The notes below the pieces were generated by a model. The model saw nothing but the letters and a program-made list of their open reading frames with translations. It was not told where the DNA came from and ran no database searches. Both the position numbers and the translations under genes were made by a program. Shown here one piece after another: positions 58,311 to 64,000 of a stretch of 64,000 nt of DNA; position 1 is the first letter of the stretch; every line of letters starts with the position of its first letter. Source of the stretch: Pycnopodia helianthoides (lineage: Eukaryota; Echinodermata; Asteroidea; Forcipulatida; Asteriidae); the NCBI GenBank assembly GCA_032158295.1, contig CM063250.1, positions 999,501-1,063,500 on the forward strand. The letters are read 5' to 3'.

Positions 58311-61300
58311 TTACAACATGTGGACTAGGTTTAATATGAAACATTTGTATAAATCATGTGCAAACCACACTTCCCCTCCCCCCCCCCCCCCTCCCGGAAA
58401 AAAATGTTTTCCACCTGAATGCTGCCAGACACTTAACACATGACTGTTCCCCTCAAAATAAATACATGTACACCTTGAATAAAAGAGTGATGGTTGCCAA
58501 GCTGTAGGCACCTCAGTGTACCATGTTCCCCCGTGACAATTTGTCATCTGTGACTATTTGTCAAATCGGGTTACAGAGCGTTCAATACAACATAGGTGGG
58601 TTTACCTGTCAGGACATTATCTTGTGGGGGAAAAACTAGACTTGACCAATTACAACATGGTGATGAATGCTCTGCAGTTAGCACTTACATGCAATCCGAT
58701 CCTTACACTTGATGCCTTGTTTCTTAAATCAATGAAAGTTGTTTTTACGGAGGCAGATTCTTAAGGACGCCTTGACTTTGATTAATGCTGACTTTAGTCT
58801 ACTTTAAGATGTTGGGCATAGATTTTTTCGGTGTTTGTTAAAAAGACTCCTTAATGACTTCTAATCTCAAATTTCACTCGGTACACAGATCCGTGCTGGG
58901 ACTCATACCATTAAAAAAACATCTCTCCGATTTTGCTGTATCTAGTTTCCATGATATACCGTCATGGAGCGCTGAAAACAGATAGAGCAAACTGGGAAGA
59001 TGTCTGTTTATGGCATTAAAAAAGTCAGCGTTTGTTATCTTTTATTTTGAAAATTTTGCTCAGAAACCTGAGATGCTTATGGTCACTTTAATCTTACGGA
59101 TCTTTGCCGTTTTTATAAATGTATTCTTGAAATCTAGATTCTCCCCATCATTGAAAGTGGATACAATTGGGTTAATCTTGGGTAAATTGTAAGGAGATTC
59201 AAAGCCCATGGGAAAGATATTACTAATACCTCCAGATATTTTGCCAGCTTTAACAAAATATTAGTCATAACAAACATGGTTTGACCTGGTGTGATCCCCT
59301 CCCCCTTCCCATCAGAGAAAAATCCCGTCCCAGATGCCCCACACCGGCTCTGCCTCAGACCAAGCATTCTATTGAACCATCAATGTCTAGTAATACTCAA
59401 TTGAGCATGCTTGGAGATTCTATAACAATCCCCTGGCGTATAGAGCACGCTGGCGAACACAGATATTAGCGTCATAAGTACGGTGTCTTGATCGAACCTA
59501 ATACCTCTCTTCTTACTAATCTAGCAACGCTAGAGCACGCATCGGAGACACACTCTCCTGCAGTGTCTTAGTCCAGACCAGTCTAACCTTTAGTAACCCC
59601 TATAGACAGACAGAGGGATGTAGCCCCTCTCCAGGTACAAAATTCATATAAAATAGCCACATCTCCTCATTCGCTCGCAAGAATCCCCGTTGGTTTTTAA
59701 TTTCACAATCAGGGTCACTAGAACACAACGGAGAGAAGGGTGGGGGAATGAGAGTACTGAACCCTATAGGCTTATTAAATATGATGCACTTCTCAAGGAA
59801 TCTTGAAAGCTTGACAATAATGTCCAGGAAGAGCATCCCCTAGAGAGAAGTGAAACCCAACCCTGGATGAAGACTATTGCATCCTCTGGTAAAAGGACGT
59901 CTGGAATCATACTGGTTATACTGGATGTCTGGATTGAAGGGTACCACAGGTGGTCAAACTTAGCAATGACTTGATTGAAAATGAGGGGGGGGGGGGGACA
60001 CCACAGAGAGAAACGGAGCTCTTGTCGTCTGTGCGCATGGGGCACTGGCTCTTGTGTGTTTCTAACCATGGGAGAACAGAAATCAAAAGACTTATGCATA
60101 GTTGATGACGACTGTGTCGGCCTGCCCTCTACCAGAGATAGCTCATGCAGAATGAACAAATATCCACTGCGCGTACAGACGGCTCTTAGATTAGTGACCA
60201 TTTAATGTGGATTAGTAAGCTTCGCTTGGATACATACCATAACATGGTTACAATTAAATACCTACAGGGCTCTAAAAATGGATCTTGTGTGCATTAAAAT
60301 GTGACTTAATGCCACATCATGGGAAAAAATGCAGACAACTTTAGCAATTCTTTGTTTCAGTAATGAGAAAAACCTTTGAATTAAAAAAATATATAAAAAC
60401 AATTTGAGGATTAAGAAGGTAAAAACAAACATGAAGCCCCCCCCCCACCCCCACTAAAAAAAAAACTGATTTCAGAGAATGTGAAAACTCATGTCAAATT
60501 CACCATAGATGCCTTTTAAAATACAGCATACCATACCGATGGATCCATTCTACTTTAAAACAGAATTGATTTCAGAAAATATCCACGAGTGGGAGTGGTC
60601 TGATTTTGGAAGAAATCACAGAGCCATAACTTTCACCACGAGACATGATTCATACCCGACGGTTAATGGTAAAAGTGTAGTTTACGAGTCGCTACGGATC
60701 AAACTATCTCAAACAGACCAGCGACTAATTTGAAAAGATGTGCCAACCGTGTGCTCCTGTACCATGCTTCAGCTTGCCAATTAAAAAAAAAAAAAAGCCG
60801 GATAAAAAAAAAGCCCACGCCGTAATCTGTACATGAGACCTGATAGAAATGTCTCCAGTCAACAACGTTATGGTTGGTTGCAAATTTGAAATTACATACG
60901 CGAGAGTTATCGGTGACATTCCGCGCATGGATACATGACCTGCCAATGCCATTTATATACGACGCCATCAACAATCATGTTTCCTCCTGCTAGTATCTGG
61001 CTGTAACTCACTGCACTCAAAAAAAAAGAAGTCTGCGCTAGTGCTTAATGTTGACAGAAGTCATATTACATGAGTTGGATTTATTATTATTTCCCTCCAC
61101 TCTCAAAGTGACATCCCTGTAAATTTTATTCCACATGAGGTAAACTGAACTACTCTGAAAGAAACGTACTGTGAGGGTCATGAAACTATCGTGTGCAAGT
61201 TCGCCTCTGTGTTTATTTGCATCATGTACTGTTTGTGTAATACAGCTAGAGTAGCGCCCTCAGCGATTAAACTTGTGCGGGCTTTCGTTTACGGCAAAAT

Positions 61301-62063
61301 TGCATTTGATTCACACCTGCAACGCTCTTCAACAAAGGTGTACTGAACTAGCTTATAATACTGAATTCAAAGCTATGGTCCAACAGCCCGAACCCAAAAC
61401 TCTTCCACCCCGCTTTTCAACCCCCAACTGCTACATTTAAGAAATTGCTCAAACTGAACTTTATCGATTCTAACGCTCCATCTTCCCATCAGCACCTTGA
61501 TCTAGAAACCTAAAATTTGTGCACTTCATTAGAACTTAGTAGTTTGTGGTAGTTGTAAAAAGGTCAGCTTCACAGTTACTTGCATTATTTATAATCACAA
61601 ATCTTAATATCAAGTTATCGAAATCCTTCAGAGAACAATATTTCTTTATTCCTGTAATTAACATAATAATGATAAAAACAACAATTTTATAGTGCTATTC
61701 CTTCTCGATATGGCACTTGGCAACTACAGACGATAGTCATATTTACAGTTACTGAACAACTGGAATTGGATGAGTTTTTACACATTTAATTAACGACAAA
61801 ACGCCTAACGATATCGAGTATTCTGAGGTGCAGGGGGTATGGTGTTCCAGAGTTTAGAACCAGAGTTTACAACAGCATTATCGAGGGCCGCTGGTGAAAC
61901 AATTTTGAGATGTAGGTTACGACAGCCATGTGTCATCACAACAGGACCGTAAACCACGTCTTCCAGGTGCAAAGGGGCAGATACAATGATTAAAATATTG
62001 AGGAGTGTAATGTGAGTAACCGTGGAATTTCCCCCAAAGTTCTAAGTAATTGGAAACACTTAC

Positions 62064-62168
62064 TTGACAAGACCGCTGGTGTTCTTCAAGACACTGGCGG
62101 CATACTTCTGGCTGACTCCAACGAGACTCTTGCCATCCACTTCAATAATCTGATCGTTCACCTTAATG
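62064..62168 (-). CDS. PPP1R9A: Neurabin exon: C-terminal half of the PDZ domain
   Basis: This 105-nt internal exon encodes [18 protein letters not shown] followed by [16 protein letters not shown]. This is the PDZ strand carrying the NDQI(V/I)EVDG signature, then the helix that lines the ligand groove, then the last strand. The match to the neurabin/spinophilin PDZ is close: the vertebrate version reads VNDQIVEVDG, then SLVGVTQ and AATVLRNT. The acceptor is GATACAG|C behind a pyrimidine tract (TTTCCTTTCTCTCC), and the donor is AA|GTAAGTG. One leading base completes an upstream codon, probably Arg as in the family's DGR-I. Two trailing bases (AA) are completed by the A that opens the exon 34.7 kb away, giving Lys in LVK-FLIGRE. 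The first half of the PDZ is not within the 1.8 kb to the right and must be outside the window. Confidence 0.95.
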
Positions 62169-64000
62169 CTGTATCAAATAATATCAAAATGGAGAGAAAG
62201 GAAACGGAAGATGAACGACTTATAGCTAGAAATTGTTCATTAAAATCAAACACTTAGAAAAGGTTTTTTTCTTTACAGCGATCACTGACCTAATTCACCT
62301 GATATTATTGTCACACTAATCTTGGTTGCGCCATTTGGGGAGTCAATGCCCCTGTGTATTAATTGACCTAATTCACCTGATGCTATCATTACTAATTAAG
62401 GTTTTAGCCAGTATTTGATAAAAGGCTGTCCACATTTGCTGGAAATTAAAAAACTGGGTGTCCAAATTGTTCACTTACAATACATTTACATGTAAATGAC
62501 GGATAAAACAGGGAGTCCAAATTTAAAACAGGGTGTCAAAAAGACACCCAGACACCCCTCTGGCTTGTACTATGACACTAATCTTGCTTGCGCCATTTTG
62601 CCAGTCAATGTCCCTGTGTGTTATAATAGACTTCAGTGAACGATTTGAGGTGACACAGCAATTACGTGTTTACCACAATTTTTTATGCGCACTCTGACTT
62701 CAAAAATGGCAGTGTGGCAGACAGTAGCTGCATGTGACAATGGTGCATCGGGTAAGTACAAGGAAAACTTGCATCAACCATTTAATAAATACAAAATAAA
62801 GATCAAGGCGGAATAAGAATTTAGAAAACAAAAGGAAACATATAGAAGAGACTGTACAGTTTACTTTCAATTCAACACTTTTGAAAAAAAGATTGGGAAC
62901 CATACAATATTTACACAAATGGAATAAAATGGTGGGTTTGGCTGTGCGGGACAGAAAGCTCAAGTAAAACCAAGAACTATTTTTCAGATTTGTAGTTAGC
63001 ATTAAAAAAAGTGTGAACAATCATCCCCAGAAATGTTCATCCAACTGTAGTGAATGTCATTGTTGAGTGCGATATATCAACAACCTTTTCCTCTACGCTC
63101 CCACCCCTACCAGATAAACCATGAGCCGAGTGAAACCCTCTCAATGGTTCCCCTCCTCAATCAAACGTCGACAATTCACCTCCATCTTGTCTCTCCCTTC
63201 ATTAAATCTGGCAGCTACGGTATGACTTTACAGACCTTAGACCCTTACAAACAGAGGTCTCCGGCTCCAGGTCTGGGCCTGCCCTAGGAACAAGTTCCTC
63301 TTTCAATTACAAATCTCTCCACCTCTCCAACCTCAGAATCTCAAACAGGCCCCCTTTCACCTCATGAGGAGTAAAAACCCCGGAAAAGCTCCCGGATGCA
63401 ATCCAATTTCACTTTCACTACAACCCCCACTAGGTCTTTGTCCCCCCGTCCCGGCACATAACATGACGGTCTTGGAGGCACGTCTTCATGTTTTCTCTCG
63501 CCCCTTCCGGTATTAACCCTTTTCGCAACTCATCAGACGGGAAGTAATTCATAGTGACAGACTGACTATCTTATTTCCACCCATGGACTTGATTAGATGC
63601 TGTGGGTACCGCAAGGTTTTTTATTTCTTTGCGCACACCGGAAAAAAGAGGTGCCCACTGGAGAGCCGACCCTGGTCTGATTTTTTATTTTGAAAAATGA
63701 GAAGTATGCTGGTTTGCTCCCCCCCCTCCTTGAGGAGGAGGGGGGAGGGGGCAGGGGGGTTTAATTGGAGTAAAGGCTCCTACTTAAGGTCTAGCTACAA
63801 TGGATTTCCAAGTAGGACATGACAGTATCTGAATCTCTCTTATAAATTTCATCAATGAATATAAAGTTTTGTTTATATTTCATATTTGCCTACTTCTCTG
63901 CCATACCTAGGTAAATTAAACCTACCCCCATCTCTCAATGTTTTTAGCAAGCAAACTACAGTAAAGCACAATTCCCAACAGGTGCCTTCTATGTCTGACC
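62169..64000 (-). other. Intron (partial), upstream of the PDZ exon
   Basis: It ends at acceptor GATACAG|C. I searched the minus strand for the first half of a PDZ (carboxylate-binding GLG loop and LGIFVK-type strand) and found none. A ~50-bp duplicated segment is listed separately. 62640-64000 holds nothing else recognised beyond short C/G runs near 63720-63760. Confidence 0.85.
62318..62632. repeat. Direct repeat pair ~50 bp long, ~255 bp apart
   Basis: CACTAATCTTG.TTGCGCCATT and AGTCAATG.CCCTGTGT occur at about 62318 and 62574. CCTAATTCACCTGAT also occurs twice (about 62288 and 62368). It may be remains of a rearranged small element. Confidence 0.6.

Larger units (their letters stand above)
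27407..62063 (-). other. Giant intron, 34.7 kb, splitting the PDZ domain
   Basis: Donor AA|GTAAGTG (62063-62062) and acceptor TTTTCAG|A (27408-27407) restore an AAA Lys codon between GLV and FLIGRE. No exon is therefore missing between them. It holds the 6.25 kb G-rich satellite, a 104-bp minisatellite and copies of every repeat family in the window. Stretches where I recognise nothing beyond short ORFs are 27480-28870, 35780-36510, 36680-39600, 39750-41140, 41340-42930, 43050-44690, 45830-47400, 47660-49330, 50050-50930, 51120-54310, 54500-57900 and 58320-62060, apart from small features listed separately. Confidence 0.9.
1087..62168 (-). other. PPP1R9A: Neurabin/spinophilin-family gene, partial (both ends outside window)
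   Basis: Seven minus-strand exons join without breaking frame into one reading frame of about 355 residues that follows the neurabin order: PDZ end, IGRE segment, acidic linker, coiled coil. Known for the family: neurabin and spinophilin bind F-actin, dock protein phosphatase 1 through an RVxF-type motif next to the PDZ, and organise synaptic and epithelial cortical actin. Seen here: only the C-terminal half of the PDZ onward. Many invertebrates have a single family member co-orthologous to vertebrate PPP1R9A and PPP1R9B, so the symbol is a family label. A SAM domain, present in neurabin-1, is not in the window and could lie past position 1. Intron sizes run from about 1.1 kb to 34.7 kb. No stop codon or frameshift breaks the joined exons, so the gene looks intact. 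Confidence 0.93.

Noticed and set aside
59764..60201. 145-codon minus-strand ORF
   Set aside because: Protein-like in places but unmatched. It overlaps another ORF in a different frame and has no splice sites placing it in the neurabin frame. Phase continuity already joins the flanking exons without it.
61660..62010. Possible retroelement 3' fragment next to the PDZ exon
   Set aside because: Phrases such as GGTATGGTGTTCCAGAGTTT recall repeats in marine invertebrates, but I find no second copy in the window, no ORF and no terminal structure.

Overview
This is eukaryotic DNA: about 64 kb from the interior of one large, intron-rich animal gene on the minus strand. Seven short exons can be read from right (5') to left (3'): 62064-62168, 27220-27406, 25370-25621, 9384-9601, 4599-4695, 2303-2408 and 1087-1188. 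All have GT/AG boundaries and compatible phases. Joined, they encode about 355 residues of a neurabin/spinophilin-type protein (PPP1R9 family, an actin-binding PP1-targeting scaffold). The order is: second half of the PDZ domain, the IGREK..EVAQLISQSL segment after the PDZ, an acidic/serine linker, the AVAEAEIAKLK segment and long coiled coil with KKYHKAKKLIKDMQNKEEEF, then a more divergent tail. The N-terminal exons (actin binding, the PP1-docking RVxF-type site, first half of the PDZ) should lie beyond 64000. The C-terminal exons should lie beyond position 1. I see no second protein-coding gene.

The rest (about 98%) is intron, AT-rich and dense in short non-autonomous repeats. These include TTAA-flanked terminal-inverted-repeat elements, a second inverted-repeat family with GGGCCC ends, tRNA-derived SINE-like elements, a hairpin/foldback family, several minisatellites and microsatellites. 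The repeats resemble families I associate with echinoderm genomes, most likely sea stars. That assignment rests on memory of repeat style, not on a search.

The outstanding structure is a 6.25 kb G-rich satellite at 28871-35125, inside the 34.7 kb intron that splits the PDZ domain from the rest of the protein. It has two parts: a long array of an 18-bp unit (AGTGGGTGAGGGCAGGGG), and an array of a ~62-bp unit that ends with the same 18-mer. Both outer edges of the block are fragments of the 62-bp unit, so the 18-mer array appears to have expanded inside an older 62-bp array. The plus strand, which is the template of the host gene, has near-continuous G-quadruplex potential. The nascent pre-mRNA would carry about 6 kb of C-rich repeat about 1.5 kb upstream of an exon.

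Region by region: 1-9.6 kb holds four C-terminal exons in introns with scattered repeats. 9.6-25.4 kb is a 15.8 kb intron with TTAA elements, a foldback and a 112-bp minisatellite. 25.4-27.4 kb holds the linker and post-PDZ exons. 27.4-62.1 kb is the giant intron with the satellite, a 104-bp minisatellite and two tRNA-type elements. 62.1-64 kb holds the PDZ exon and the start of the next upstream intron.
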